Assembly (NCBI RefSeq): GCF_014385165.1
Contig: NZ_JACRTF010000001.1
Span: 930,001-994,000 of the forward strand
DNA: 64,000 nt
From: Jilunia laotingensis
GTDB taxonomy: Bacteria > Bacteroidota > Bacteroidia > Bacteroidales > Bacteroidaceae
Direction: 5' to 3'
The notes beneath the pieces were generated by a model. That model worked only from the letters and a program-made list of their open reading frames with translations. It did not search any database and was not told where the DNA came from. Shown one piece after another: positions 37,601 through 46,272 of the stretch. Position 1 is the stretch's first letter, and every line of letters begins with the position of its first letter. The translations under genes and the position numbers were made by a program.

Positions 37601-39239
37601 ATTCTACATGTATCACGGCTTTGAAGCTGAAGAAGGAGATCTTACACTCAAATTGTATGTTAACTATGACGATGAGGAATGGGAAAACATTGCCGATATA
37701 GATTACAACAACGGTTCTCACAGATGGTCTCGTTTCTCCCTCCCGCTCCGGACAGATGCAGACAATGTACAAATTGCTTTCGGGGCACATGCTGCTGATG
37801 CCAGTGCCTCCATTTATGTGGATGCCATCCGCATTGATGAAAGTGTGGCACACGATATAGCCGTAGAGTCTGTGGCTATCACTTCCAAGCGAATCGAAGC
37901 AGGTGAAAATACACAATTGAACGTAGGAATAGCCAATTATGGGGTAAATGCCGCTCAGGACTATAAAGTAATCTTATTGCGTGATGGGCAAGCTGTAGAC
38001 TCCAAACAAGGAGAAACACTGGCACAAAACAGCGTAGGACAGGTAACATTTGAGATTACTACCACTAAAGCCGATGCATCCGCAAACTATTCTTATCAGG
38101 CTGCCATAGAATATGAGCTGGACGCAAACAAAGATAACGACTTGAGTAATACAGTACGCCTCTACGTACACGGCTCTAATCTGCCAGTAGCAGAAAATCT
38201 CTCCGGAACCATTACCGAAGGTGTCGTGACGTTACAATGGGATAAACCGGCAAAATCAGAAATTGCCGATCAAGTAACTGACGATTTCGATTCCTACGAA
38301 TCATTCATCATTGATAATATAGGCGATTGGAAGACCTATGACGGTGACGGTACACCTACCGTATATTTCGGTGGTCCGCAAATAGCCCACGCTTACGAAG
38401 CAAAAGCATGGCAAGTATGGGCACCGGAAGAGGCCGGTTTCAGTCTTGACAAGTTCGACGTGCTTACACCTCATTCGGGTGACAAGTATCTGACATGCTG
38501 GGCTGCATCAGACGGTGTAACTCAAACACTGCCTAATGACGACTGGCTGATCTCCTCCGATGTGATGGGTGGAACCGATGTATCCTTCTACTACCGTATG
38601 CCCAACGAGGGTTCGGATCCACAGGTTTTTGAAATGATGTATTCCTCTACCGATCAAGAACCGGAGAATTTCACCGCCTTCGACCGTGACTCGATTATGA
38701 CCGGTACCGACTGGGTACAATTCGACTATACGTTGCCCACTGATGCGAAATATTTCGCCATTCGGAGTTGCAGCAAAGGATCCTATACGGTAGCGCTACT
38801 GGATGATATCACTTATACGCCTCTTTATGGTTCTACCACAACAGTCACACTGACAGGCTATAATGTATATCGCGACAACCAACTTATCGCTGCCAACGTG
38901 ACAGAGCAGAGTTATACAGACAACACGGCCGGAACCGAAAAACACGTCTACAACGTAACGGCAGTCTGGAAAGAGGGTGAATCCAACTACTCCAACAAGT
39001 ATGTTTCAAGTGACAACACCGATATTGACAAGGTTGCTACAGAGCCGGATATAAAGGTATATTCATCGAAAAACGCCATCATCATCACAGGTGCTGAAGG
39101 AAAACCAATCAATATCTATGCTTATACAGGACAAAAACTCTTTAGCAAAAACGCGGCAACCAACACCACAATCAATGTCGTACCGGGAGTATATCTTGTA
39201 CATGTAGCAAATACTACACATAAGGTTATCGTTAAATAA
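34644..39239 (+). CDS. Large secreted multidomain protein (propeller-like, FN3, choice-of-anchor, CARDB-like, sorting tail)
   Basis: A 1531-residue exported protein; signal peptide LTFLLLLCALCAKPATAQ. About 60-360 looks like a beta-propeller (repeated DPxTxxA/IG phrases such as SVDPHTFETKAIGAMPGYP and DPATGNAVNIADFPG). FN3-like domains recur (WKAPTTSQHGGPVDDASLNY, and again near the end). Several MAM/choice-of-anchor-J-like sandwiches are seen (YLETFETQADFDSFKIIDAN; PYKESFAGALVTNAPW; DDFDSYESFIIDNIGDWKTY). A CARDB-like domain begins at HDIAVESVAITSKRIEAG. The last 65 or so residues resemble a type-A sorting domain (INVVPGVYLVHVANTTHKVI). No catalytic motif seen; an adhesin or binding protein is the best guess. 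Confidence 0.8.
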   Translation: MKRKLTFLLLLCALCAKPATAQTLERTTQNPLTIPKNVTTTEQASKGNTFKLSPSNKYNVAPTDVYSWLSTTKPKEPANSITHIRKKTSHIPPAVNVADSVLVYGIFKNTADTPPSELKGLGIYSFHAAPTINFSEEAGGQTIPDAVVFVYVKGQYYLFNNGNITIVNASTGEVVKNDIELSLNGSAVSPMQAATYDPLSDKIFLVYWAEDYSKAILSVDPHTFETKAIGAMPGYPLSIAAAPDGKLYFMSYPTSLYSLDKATGEYKLINNAAKPDKNYQNGTASQTAVFDWSTGMMYLANLTTDWNTHLTKIDPATGNAVNIADFPGKERIVGLFIPYSDADTPGFASQISYTEGKLNFTAPVNTYSSGKQLSGNLTAYITTAGNTTELNVEPGQKVSLEYTLAEGKHSIEIEMGNTVGKSPARRLNTFVGQDLPTAVTDLNLSIDDGKNAVLTWKAPTTSQHGGPVDDASLNYLITRYPDEVIVATGLKETSYTETIPEVHARYYYTVTVYSDDNAGATVTSNIVTAGAIWFPPYLETFETQADFDSFKIIDANKDGKTWSFMNPGQNGQAYLQGNGTRNVDTGIYDGNGNDDYFISPLINLKKDVDYRLSLDTYDQFLTTEHMTILLGKKQDVTGDETQIASLDMHSNQSYTIIFNVPEDGLYTLLFHGDSPAESVNVSIDNLSLDVYSFFNGPDCVTDVQVKAGEKGVLNNTLTFTTPSKTYKGGTLSSISYVKVYRNGSAKAAQVFNAPKVNETLTWTDTDVEQGNVTYRIVAFNDQGQGKEYLITNWVGLDMPADVSNLKVKMNADNKAVVTYDKVSSIGKHGGYVNPEEVKYVLCRYNEYNFENHWEEVTEYTQELTLTDETFSPMYGARQQYVDYLLVATNSAGSSDGAGTGIVLGEPYERPYKESFAGALVTNAPWTLSASSYYYAWNMVTGSGIAVKPYDNDEGMLQFSYIMDESNTQVMMGPRISLSNSTSPELTFYMYHGFEAEEGDLTLKLYVNYDDEEWENIADIDYNNGSHRWSRFSLPLRTDADNVQIAFGAHAADASASIYVDAIRIDESVAHDIAVESVAITSKRIEAGENTQLNVGIANYGVNAAQDYKVILLRDGQAVDSKQGETLAQNSVGQVTFEITTTKADASANYSYQAAIEYELDANKDNDLSNTVRLYVHGSNLPVAENLSGTITEGVVTLQWDKPAKSEIADQVTDDFDSYESFIIDNIGDWKTYDGDGTPTVYFGGPQIAHAYEAKAWQVWAPEEAGFSLDKFDVLTPHSGDKYLTCWAASDGVTQTLPNDDWLISSDVMGGTDVSFYYRMPNEGSDPQVFEMMYSSTDQEPENFTAFDRDSIMTGTDWVQFDYTLPTDAKYFAIRSCSKGSYTVALLDDITYTPLYGSTTTVTLTGYNVYRDNQLIAANVTEQSYTDNTAGTEKHVYNVTAVWKEGESNYSNKYVSSDNTDIDKVATEPDIKVYSSKNAIIITGAEGKPINIYAYTGQKLFSKNAATNTTINVVPGVYLVHVANTTHKVIVK

Positions 39240-39253
39240 CCAACCGATCAACA

Positions 39254-39298
39254 TAAGGACAACCCTCGCCCAAACGGTGGTTGTCCTTACGTTTTTTG
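39254..39298 (+). terminator. Terminator between the FN3 protein and the Omp28-like gene
   Basis: A perfect 11-bp stem (TAAGGACAACC / GGTTGTCCTTA) with GTTTTTTG after it. It lies inside what otherwise looks like one operon, so it may lower expression of the two genes downstream. Confidence 0.8.
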
Positions 39299-39326
39299 TT
39301 TATAATAACATCAAAAGGATAAGTCT

Positions 39327-41162
39327 ATGATAAGAAAATTTACTCTACTGATCGTATTGGCCTTGGCAACTTTCTGCAGCATCCATGCGCAAGTAATATT
39401 GCGTTATGGCCCAGATATAGACAAAGGATGGGGAGACGCATCGTCCGTAATTACACCGTATGTGTCGTTCGGTACCGATTTTGTCACTCCTTACTCTGGT
39501 AATAAAATTACAAAAATACGCATAGGGGTATGTTCTGAGGGAACAAACGTATATCTGTACATCAAACAAAAACCGGAAGACACACAGAGTATCTATCGGC
39601 AAAAAATAGAAAACCTACATACCGGGTGGAACGAAATCACCCTCGACACTCCTTTCAACATAACCGGTACCGACAACATTACCATAGGTTATAAAGCATC
39701 CTTTGCCGCTGCCGGAGGAGTAGGCTACAGTCTGGAAAAATTCTCAGACGGTGATGTGATCTATTATAATAGCAAGAATAAGTGGACATCCACAGGAGGT
39801 TCGGTATGCATTCAAGCCATTGTCGAAGGCGATGAAATGCCTCAAAATGAAATGCTCATCAACAAAATAAGTGATCAGATCGCGCCCTACGAATCTTCTA
39901 TGGTCACATTCACCGGTGTGGTACGCAATGTAGGTGCCAACACGGTAAACGAATATACCATAAAGTATATCGTCGATGATCAAGAGGCCGTAATCGACAT
40001 AGATACCCCCGTTGCCGTAAATGCCAGTGACACTTTCTCCATCGACATTCCATCTACAGTTCCGGGCATTCACAACCTTACCATAAGTATCGACAAAGTG
40101 AATGGTGAACCGGATGCCTACGTTAACAACAACACGGCTACAGCGAAACTTACCGTACGAGATAAAGCCTTCATGCGTCGTGTGGTTTGCGAAGAATATA
40201 CCGGGATGTGGTGTGGATGGTGTCCGCGCGGACTGGTCGGACTGGAACTTATGAAAGAAAAATACCCTGACCAGTTCATTGCAATAAGCGTCCACGGTGG
40301 TGACGTGTTGGAAATAGATGCCGATCTGGATTACAGTTACAAACCATTTATACAATCATGTAGCGGTGCCCCAATGTGCAACATCAACCGTAAGCTAACC
40401 GGTGATCCATATGCTGACATTCAGAATCTTTTCAAGATGGAAACCTCCTCGGAAAACCATATAGCCTATCGTGCAGAAGCGGAATGGAATGCCGACAGCA
40501 CGGCTATCAATCTGACGTCTGTCTATTATTCCGACATTGACATAGTCGATCCCCAATACCGCATCGCATACACCATAACGGAAGACTCTGTGACTGGTTA
40601 TGTTCAGACCAACTATTATGCAGGAGGGAAAAACGGCTATATGTACGGTTGGGAGAACAAGGACGAGCATACTGACGACGTATGTTACAATGACTTGGCC
40701 CGTGCCATATTCAGCAATTATGCCGGTGATCCCTGTGGAGCAGAGACGATGACCGCTGGTACTGAATATGTAGAAACCGGTTCAATACCTATTCCTGCTA
40801 CTGTCCTGAAGAAGAAAAACATACATGTTGTCGGACAGATTATAGACAGTAAAACCGGCTATATCGTCAATGCCATGATTACTACTCCAAAGGGAGTTGG
40901 AACGAGTGACATAGGAAAGAACGAGGCCGATATTGCCTCCATAAAGATCTCACGTACCGATAATATCATAAAACTTGTTCCCACAGGTAGAGAAGATACC
41001 GATGGACTTCGGGTATCCGTATTCAGCGCATCAGGTATAGAAGTCGGGGCTACATCGTTTTCATCGGGATCGGCCTACATCACCCTACCAGCGAAAGGAC
41101 TCTATGTGGTCAGAGTATATGACGGGCAACGCCCCATACACATACAAAAAATAATGTATTAA
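39327..41162 (+). CDS. Omp28-like secreted protein with thioredoxin-type CGWC motif
   Basis: A 611-residue exported protein; signal peptide FTLLIVLALATFCSIHAQ. An N-terminal beta domain (about 22-165) found in many Bacteroidota exoproteins is followed by a CARDB-like domain (about 170-275). The Omp28-type thioredoxin-like domain (about 280-510) has a true CxxC, WCGWCPRG with Cys296 and Cys299, and a second pair of cysteines in CSGAPMCN. The C-terminal 75 residues look like a sorting domain (LPAKGLYVVRVYDGQRPIHI). The CxxC suggests thiol-disulfide activity outside the cell, though Omp28 proteins are not biochemically settled. It ends 2 bp before the M6 protease start. Confidence 0.85.
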   Translation: MIRKFTLLIVLALATFCSIHAQVILRYGPDIDKGWGDASSVITPYVSFGTDFVTPYSGNKITKIRIGVCSEGTNVYLYIKQKPEDTQSIYRQKIENLHTGWNEITLDTPFNITGTDNITIGYKASFAAAGGVGYSLEKFSDGDVIYYNSKNKWTSTGGSVCIQAIVEGDEMPQNEMLINKISDQIAPYESSMVTFTGVVRNVGANTVNEYTIKYIVDDQEAVIDIDTPVAVNASDTFSIDIPSTVPGIHNLTISIDKVNGEPDAYVNNNTATAKLTVRDKAFMRRVVCEEYTGMWCGWCPRGLVGLELMKEKYPDQFIAISVHGGDVLEIDADLDYSYKPFIQSCSGAPMCNINRKLTGDPYADIQNLFKMETSSENHIAYRAEAEWNADSTAINLTSVYYSDIDIVDPQYRIAYTITEDSVTGYVQTNYYAGGKNGYMYGWENKDEHTDDVCYNDLARAIFSNYAGDPCGAETMTAGTEYVETGSIPIPATVLKKKNIHVVGQIIDSKTGYIVNAMITTPKGVGTSDIGKNEADIASIKISRTDNIIKLVPTGREDTDGLRVSVFSASGIEVGATSFSSGSAYITLPAKGLYVVRVYDGQRPIHIQKIMY

Positions 41163-41164
41163 TT

Positions 41165-43642
41165 ATGAAAACATTAAAGATAGTAATAGTCACTGCCTTA
41201 TGCTTGTTAGCAGGCACCATAGCTCGTGCCATCCCATCCTATCCGGGAGTATTGACAATGACCCAACCAGACGGCACTACCCTATCCTACCACATCGTGG
41301 GAGACGAACATTATCACGGATTTGTCACGACTGACGGTTATTTGATCAAGCCCGACAACGCAGGCGGAATGCGATATATAGAATCAATCATGCAGGATGG
41401 GAATACGGTCATGGGCATGATAGCACATAACACAGAAACACGTCCTGCCACAGAAAAGGCTTGGTTACAGATGAAAGGTATGACGGATTTCAATACTATA
41501 TACCAAGAAGCACTTCGCAGGAAATCTCCTGTCAAGCAACTACCGGGTCCGAGTTTCCCTACCACCGGGAATCTGAAGGGAATCGTCCTGCTCGTTGAGT
41601 TTGCAGACAATGCCATGCAGGAAGGACATGACAGCAAGCTGTTTCATTCAGTGATGAACGATGAGAATTACACCCTCAACGGTGCTACAGGCAGTACACG
41701 CGATTATTTCGTGGCGCAGTCCATGGGAAAATTTACACCCGATTTTGATGTATTCGGCCCTATCAAGCTTAAAAAAAGTATGATGCACTACGGACAAAAC
41801 GACCGTTTCGGCAATGATTCCAACCCCGGTCAAATGGTGAAAGAAGCCTGTGAATACGCCAGCGAGCAACTCGGGGTAGATTTCAGCAAGTATGACTATA
41901 ATAATGACAATGTGGTGGATTTTGTATACATCATCTATGCCGGTTATGCAGAAAGCTACGGTGCGTCAAGCAATACAATCTGGCCACATGCCTCCAACCT
42001 GACCTCTTTAGGGATAGATTGCAACGTGAACGGTAAACAGGTGCAACGCTACGCCTGTTCGAGTGAACTGAAGTATGTATCGGGAACGCAACTTGAAGGT
42101 ATAGGCACATTCTGCCATGAGTTCGGACACGTACTCGGACTTCCCGATATGTATAATACCTACAATCAACAGCGTGTACAACTCGGAGCATGGGATATCA
42201 TGGACACGGGCAGTTATAACAATGAATCGCACACACCACCGGCATATTCGGCTTTCGAACGTTACAGCCTCGGCTGGATGGAATTGACCGAAATAGACAC
42301 ACCGGCCGACTCCATGACACTGGCCGAGCTGACCGAGAATAATGTGGCCTATCGCATAAGTACAGCTGACGAGAATGAATTTTTCACTTTGGAAAATCGC
42401 CAACAACGAGGCTGGGATGCATATCAACCCGGACGGGGACTAATGATAATACATATCGCTTACGAATCCTCCGCTTGGGATGGCAACTTTGTCAATGCGG
42501 GTAACATACAACGTTATGATTTGGTGGAAGCCGATGGAACCCAAGGTACCGAACAGGAAACGGACCTTTATCCCACAGCCACTAACAATTTGTTTACAGA
42601 TTATTCCGTACCCAACTCACTGGCTTGGAACGGAACGCCTACAGACAAGGGGGTGACAAACATACGTGACAATAACGGAGTGATATCATTCCGATTCATG
42701 AAAGATCGTTTGCATCGCCCTGTAGCCGAAGAGGCGACAAACATAACGGCAGAATCGTTCATCGCACAATGGCAACCCGTTGACGGAGCCGAGAGCTATC
42801 GCCTTAACGTTTCCGAAATCCTCCCCGACTCCATCAATCCGATCATAACCGAAGAAGAATTTTCACTGATGACGGAAGGGAACTACCCCAAAGCCGATAT
42901 CAACGACATAGGAGAAGCACTGGACAGTTACTTGTCACAACCGGGATGGTATGGCTCAAAAATATATCAGGCGGGCGGCTATATGCTTGTAGGATACTAC
43001 GGACAATCAGGCTCACTCAGATCTCCCCTATTCGACCTGTCCGGCAATAACCGAGAATGCACTGTCGCATTCCATGTTGCCTCTTATCCAGGGAAAACAG
43101 TCAGCTATACGGTCAGCATGATTGATATAGATACAAATACAACAGTCGAAGAATATAACCTGAAAGCCAATAAGACGGAAACTGAAGTAATTCTGCGCTT
43201 CCATCAAGGAACACGTCGGACACGTCTCTCCATAGATACCAATAAAGAGCGAATCTACTTCAATAATCTACGCATACTGAAAGGCTCTGTAGCCGATGAT
43301 GCGGTATGGACGGTCGGCCCCAAAGAATGGAAGATTGACAACATCCCAGATACAAGTTACAAGGTGGACGGCCTGACCAGCAACCGTACTTATCTATACA
43401 ATGTACAAGCACTCTCGGCCGAAGAACAAAGAAGTTCATTACCATCCAATAATATCAGTGTGACGACCCAAATAAGTACCGGCATAGAGCATATGGAAAA
43501 CGATGCCGATAATCCTGTAATCGCGACCATTTATTACGATATCACCGGATGTAAAGTGACACAGCCCCGAAACGGAATGTATATTCGCAGAGATACTCAT
43601 GAAAACGGTATGATACGCATTTCAAAAATATTTATTCCATAG
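41165..43642 (+). CDS. Secreted M6-family metalloprotease
   Basis: An 825-residue exported peptidase; signal peptide IVIVTALCLLAGTIARA. The N-terminal region (IPSYPGVLTMTQPDG, YHGFVTTDGYLI) is typical of Bacteroidota M6 proteins. The catalytic domain (about 135-400) holds the zinc motif HEFGHVLGLPD with His318, Glu319, His322 and Asp328. FN3-like and jelly-roll regions follow (about 515-770). The protein ends in a short sorting-like tail (NGMIRISKIFIP). The family includes immune inhibitor A. Adjacent to the Omp28-like gene (2 bp), so co-translated; probable target is protein in the gut lumen or at the host surface. Confidence 0.93.
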   Translation: MKTLKIVIVTALCLLAGTIARAIPSYPGVLTMTQPDGTTLSYHIVGDEHYHGFVTTDGYLIKPDNAGGMRYIESIMQDGNTVMGMIAHNTETRPATEKAWLQMKGMTDFNTIYQEALRRKSPVKQLPGPSFPTTGNLKGIVLLVEFADNAMQEGHDSKLFHSVMNDENYTLNGATGSTRDYFVAQSMGKFTPDFDVFGPIKLKKSMMHYGQNDRFGNDSNPGQMVKEACEYASEQLGVDFSKYDYNNDNVVDFVYIIYAGYAESYGASSNTIWPHASNLTSLGIDCNVNGKQVQRYACSSELKYVSGTQLEGIGTFCHEFGHVLGLPDMYNTYNQQRVQLGAWDIMDTGSYNNESHTPPAYSAFERYSLGWMELTEIDTPADSMTLAELTENNVAYRISTADENEFFTLENRQQRGWDAYQPGRGLMIIHIAYESSAWDGNFVNAGNIQRYDLVEADGTQGTEQETDLYPTATNNLFTDYSVPNSLAWNGTPTDKGVTNIRDNNGVISFRFMKDRLHRPVAEEATNITAESFIAQWQPVDGAESYRLNVSEILPDSINPIITEEEFSLMTEGNYPKADINDIGEALDSYLSQPGWYGSKIYQAGGYMLVGYYGQSGSLRSPLFDLSGNNRECTVAFHVASYPGKTVSYTVSMIDIDTNTTVEEYNLKANKTETEVILRFHQGTRRTRLSIDTNKERIYFNNLRILKGSVADDAVWTVGPKEWKIDNIPDTSYKVDGLTSNRTYLYNVQALSAEEQRSSLPSNNISVTTQISTGIEHMENDADNPVIATIYYDITGCKVTQPRNGMYIRRDTHENGMIRISKIFIP

Positions 43643-43807
43643 ATAAAATCCTATATAGAATAGAATAAAGCAGCACTTGCCAAACGGGAAATGTAGAGTA
43701 ATGCACTCAAGCAGTAACGTCTTCCTTTTCCAAAGCAATAAAAACGCTTACTTAAAGGACTATCATCGAGGAGCTTGCACATATATCCTCCGACTTTAAC
43801 ATTAAAA

Positions 43808-43888
43808 ACATCCGGATGTAATAGCATAAAACATCCGGATGTTTTGATATATAACATCCGGGTGTTATTTCATAAAACATGGGGGTGT
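43808..43888. repeat. Four-unit ladder of ACATCCGGATGT-type palindromes, 23-bp period
   Basis: Units at 43808-43819 and 43831-43842 are the perfect palindrome ACATCCGGATGT. Units at 43854-43865 (ACATCCGGGTGT) and 43877-43888 (ACATGGGGGTGT) are decayed copies. All starts are exactly 23 bp apart, with AT-rich spacers. Function unknown. Confidence 0.88.
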
Positions 43889-44023
43889 TTTGAATGATTA
43901 TCTTTGAATTTAATTCCCTGACAAAGCACATTCCTTTGAGTGAATACCATCATTTATCCCCTCATCCGTGGAATACTTCCCTACTTTTATTGTAATATTG
44001 AATTAATATGCCAAACAAATACT

Positions 44024-44031
44024 TATCTTTG
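44024..44031 (+). promoter_or_regulatory. -7 element for the DUF3795 gene
   Basis: TATCTTTG, a full consensus match, 39 bp before the ATG. Confidence 0.5.
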
Positions 44032-44069
44032 CGATACTATCACTGTCCAAACAAACTGATAACCAAAGA

Positions 44070-44417
44070 ATGATGAAACAATTAATTGCGTGTTGCGGAA
44101 TAGATTGCGAAAATTGCGATGCCCGTATGGCTACTATTGCAAATGACAATGAGTTAAGGGAAAAAACCGCTCAAAAGTGGAGCGTAATGAATAATACATC
44201 CGAGATCACAGCGGCAACTATAAATTGCATGGGTTGTCGTTCAAATGGGATTAAATTTGCATACTGCAGCGACTATTGCGAAATACGCAAATGCGTAAAG
44301 GAAAAAGGATTTGATACCTGCGGTGACTGTAAAGAGTTAGATAATTGCCAGATAGTCGGTTCTATTTTCAAACACAATCCCAGTGCAAAAGAGAATCTTG
44401 TATCTCTCGATATATAA
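44070..44417 (+). CDS. DUF3795 cysteine-rich protein
   Basis: A 115-residue cytoplasmic protein with ten or more cysteines. They are arranged as ACCGIDCENCDARMA near the N-terminus, NCMGCRS in the middle and CSDYCEIRKCVKEKG, CGDCKELDNC later: the DUF3795 pattern. The cysteines probably bind zinc or an iron-sulfur cluster; function is not known. The start may be Met1 or Met2. Convergent with the MgtC/DUF4010 gene, 17 bp between stops, with no terminator visible in between. Confidence 0.85.
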   Translation: MMKQLIACCGIDCENCDARMATIANDNELREKTAQKWSVMNNTSEITAATINCMGCRSNGIKFAYCSDYCEIRKCVKEKGFDTCGDCKELDNCQIVGSIFKHNPSAKENLVSLDI

Positions 44418-44434
44418 CTCAGCCAGATGGAAAA

Positions 44435-45727
44435 TTACAAAATATAAAACACAACCAATATCACCGCATTGATAGCCACTACACATCCGAATCCCCCAAA
44501 AATCCATTTTCGCAACTTGCTCCCCTGACCGGCAAAGAACAGAGCATAACACATGTTCACCAGAATATTGCTCACAATTGCCTGCATACAACATGCTGTA
44601 ATCACAGAAGCTGCTACTCCACCCGTACTCTGCAAAAGATTCAGGATGAACGGAGTAATATCACTCAATCCGGAAACAAAGGAAAGTAGATTCAAGCCGC
44701 TTGTTCCTGCATAGATTAAAGTATAATGCGTCAATATGGTGAAGACAACGAATAAGACAGCAAAAATCAAGGCAACTTTAAACTCCAAGGGATTACTGCT
44801 GTCTTCTTCTTCCACAGACGCAATATCACCGTTACGTTTGTGACGGGAATGGACAAACCAACCCACACCGGCAGCAACGAATGCCATGATAAGCAGGTAA
44901 GGATATATATCCGTAAAGATTTCCTTGCTGAATATGGATATAAGGATCAAAAATCGAAAGAACATCATGCTGACAGCCAGCAACATGGCAGCCACATATT
45001 CGGTAGCTTGCCCGGAATGATTATCACGGCTCTTGCGTGCCAACACGGAAATGGTTGCAGTGCTGCTATATAATCCACCGATAATGCCGGAAACCAATAC
45101 ACCCGACTCACGGAACACATATCGTTTCAGTAAATAAGACAGATAAGAGATACCCGAAACCACGACCGTGGCCAACCAAATGGAATAAGGTGTCAGATTG
45201 ATGCCAGGAATCAAATTCTTGTCGGGAAGCATCGGAAGGATAATTCCACTTATCGCCAAGAACTTGGCGAGAGTGATCATCTCATCGTTCTTCATACGTT
45301 GTGCAAATTCCGTGAAAGTATGCTTCAGTTCAGTTAGCAACAACACGGTAACTATCACCATGACATAGAACCAAGAAGGTTGCGTGTCAACAATCGGTGC
45401 AATGCAGTAGGTAATGAGTGCTATGATGATAGTAGTCACCCCGAATACATGAAATTGCGATTGCTTGACATAGTAATTCAACCCCAACAGCATTCCCAAT
45501 ACAGCACCTCCCCCCATGAACAATCGCATATCCGTTTTATCGAGAATATAAAGCAGATAGCCCAATATGCCTATAAAAGTAAAGGTACGGTCTGTTCCGA
45601 AAAGTGTTGTTTCCCCTTCACGCTTCAGGCTGATCCGACGTTGCGACAAGCCGATCAACAATGAAAATAAAGTGACCAGAATGAAAGTAACCAGTTCGCG
45701 CGGGAGGTAATTATAGAGTTGTTCCAT
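44435..45727 (-). CDS. MgtC/SapB family membrane protein with DUF4010
   Basis: A 430-residue polytopic inner-membrane protein. The N-terminal third (about 1-135) fits MgtC/SapB (LVTFILVTLFSLLIGLSQRR, TFTFIGILGYLLYIL). The rest (about 170-420) fits DUF4010, with GVLVSGIIGGLYSSTATISV and GLNLLSFVSGLSDITPFIL. About twelve hydrophobic helices. MgtC proteins modulate ATP synthase and magnesium homeostasis in some pathogens, but this fused type has no established role. Confidence 0.9.
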   Translation of the reverse strand: MEQLYNYLPRELVTFILVTLFSLLIGLSQRRISLKREGETTLFGTDRTFTFIGILGYLLYILDKTDMRLFMGGGAVLGMLLGLNYYVKQSQFHVFGVTTIIIALITYCIAPIVDTQPSWFYVMVIVTVLLLTELKHTFTEFAQRMKNDEMITLAKFLAISGIILPMLPDKNLIPGINLTPYSIWLATVVVSGISYLSYLLKRYVFRESGVLVSGIIGGLYSSTATISVLARKSRDNHSGQATEYVAAMLLAVSMMFFRFLILISIFSKEIFTDIYPYLLIMAFVAAGVGWFVHSRHKRNGDIASVEEEDSSNPLEFKVALIFAVLFVVFTILTHYTLIYAGTSGLNLLSFVSGLSDITPFILNLLQSTGGVAASVITACCMQAIVSNILVNMCYALFFAGQGSKLRKWIFGGFGCVVAINAVILVVFYIL

Positions 45728-45753
45728 ACATTCGTCCGTTTTTAGATTAAGAA

Positions 45754-45761
45754 CAAATATA
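45754..45761 (-). promoter_or_regulatory. -7 element for the MgtC/DUF4010 gene
   Basis: Minus-strand TATATTTG, a full consensus match, 26 bp before the start codon. Confidence 0.55.
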
Positions 45762-45773
45762 CAGATTATTTTG

Positions 45774-46247
45774 TTAACGCAACCATGTAGTATATGGATT
45801 TTTCATCAACTGAGAATTGTAATAACGTATATCTCCCGTCACTTCCACGCCTATGAAATCCGGCTTTACGAATGCTTCTTCCTCCGAACCAAGTTCTACC
45901 TCGGCTACGGTCAGCCCTTCATTCTCACCATAAAATTCATCCACCTCGAAGACGTGCGCACCGCTTCGAACCAGGTAGCGAGTCTTATCAATAATGCCTG
46001 GCTCACATAATTTCATCAGTTCTTCCGCTTCCTCCAGAGGAATCTCTTTTTCCCATTCATAACGGCTGGTACCGGAAGCATTGGAAGCACCTTTTATAGT
46101 CAGATAGCCTTTGCCATCACGAATGCGCACGCGCACGGTACGCCCCCGGGCACTACTAATATATCCCTGGATTATGCGACTTTGTGCAAAAGCCTGCGTT
46201 TTATATTCTCCTACTACGAGGAATTTGCGTTCAATTTCTTGTGACAT
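45774..46247 (-). CDS. CYTH-domain protein, probable inorganic triphosphatase
   Basis: A 157-residue cytoplasmic protein. The signature EIERKFLV at residues 4-11 is the ExExK metal/phosphate motif, and further basic/acidic strands follow (RTVRVRIRDGKGYLTIKG, YEWEKEIPLEEAEEL, FEVDEFYGENEGLTVAEVEL). These build the tunnel fold that binds tripolyphosphate. Small bacterial CYTH proteins usually hydrolyse tripolyphosphate. Its -7 box TATCTTTG (46252-46259) ends only four bases before the ATG, so the transcript may be leaderless. It follows the porin gene (25 bp). Confidence 0.92.
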   Translation of the reverse strand: MSQEIERKFLVVGEYKTQAFAQSRIIQGYISSARGRTVRVRIRDGKGYLTIKGASNASGTSRYEWEKEIPLEEAEELMKLCEPGIIDKTRYLVRSGAHVFEVDEFYGENEGLTVAEVELGSEEEAFVKPDFIGVEVTGDIRYYNSQLMKNPYTTWLR

Positions 46248-46251
46248 GCGG

Positions 46252-46259
46252 CAAAGATA
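46252..46259 (-). promoter_or_regulatory. -7 element directly before the CYTH start codon
   Basis: Minus-strand TATCTTTG followed by CCGC and the ATG. A start of transcription five to seven bases after the box falls on or inside the start codon. A TTTTG lies 14 bp upstream, closer than the usual -33. Confidence 0.5.
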
Positions 46260-46272
46260 GGAAAAATAGCAA

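Larger units (their letters stand above)
43643..44069. other. Intergenic region with a 23-bp palindrome ladder
   Basis: About 430 bp between the M6 protease and the DUF3795 gene. Holds the ladder at 43808-43888 and the -7 box at 44024. A short minus-strand open frame crosses the ladder and is not credible. Confidence 0.65.

Noticed and set aside
39744..40355. Minus-strand open frame of about 200 residues inside the Omp28-like gene
   Set aside because: It is fully covered by a well-supported plus-strand protein and shows no domain or signal of its own.
43651..43857. Minus-strand open frame across the 23-bp ladder
   Set aside because: It is explained by the repeat and lacks any protein signature.
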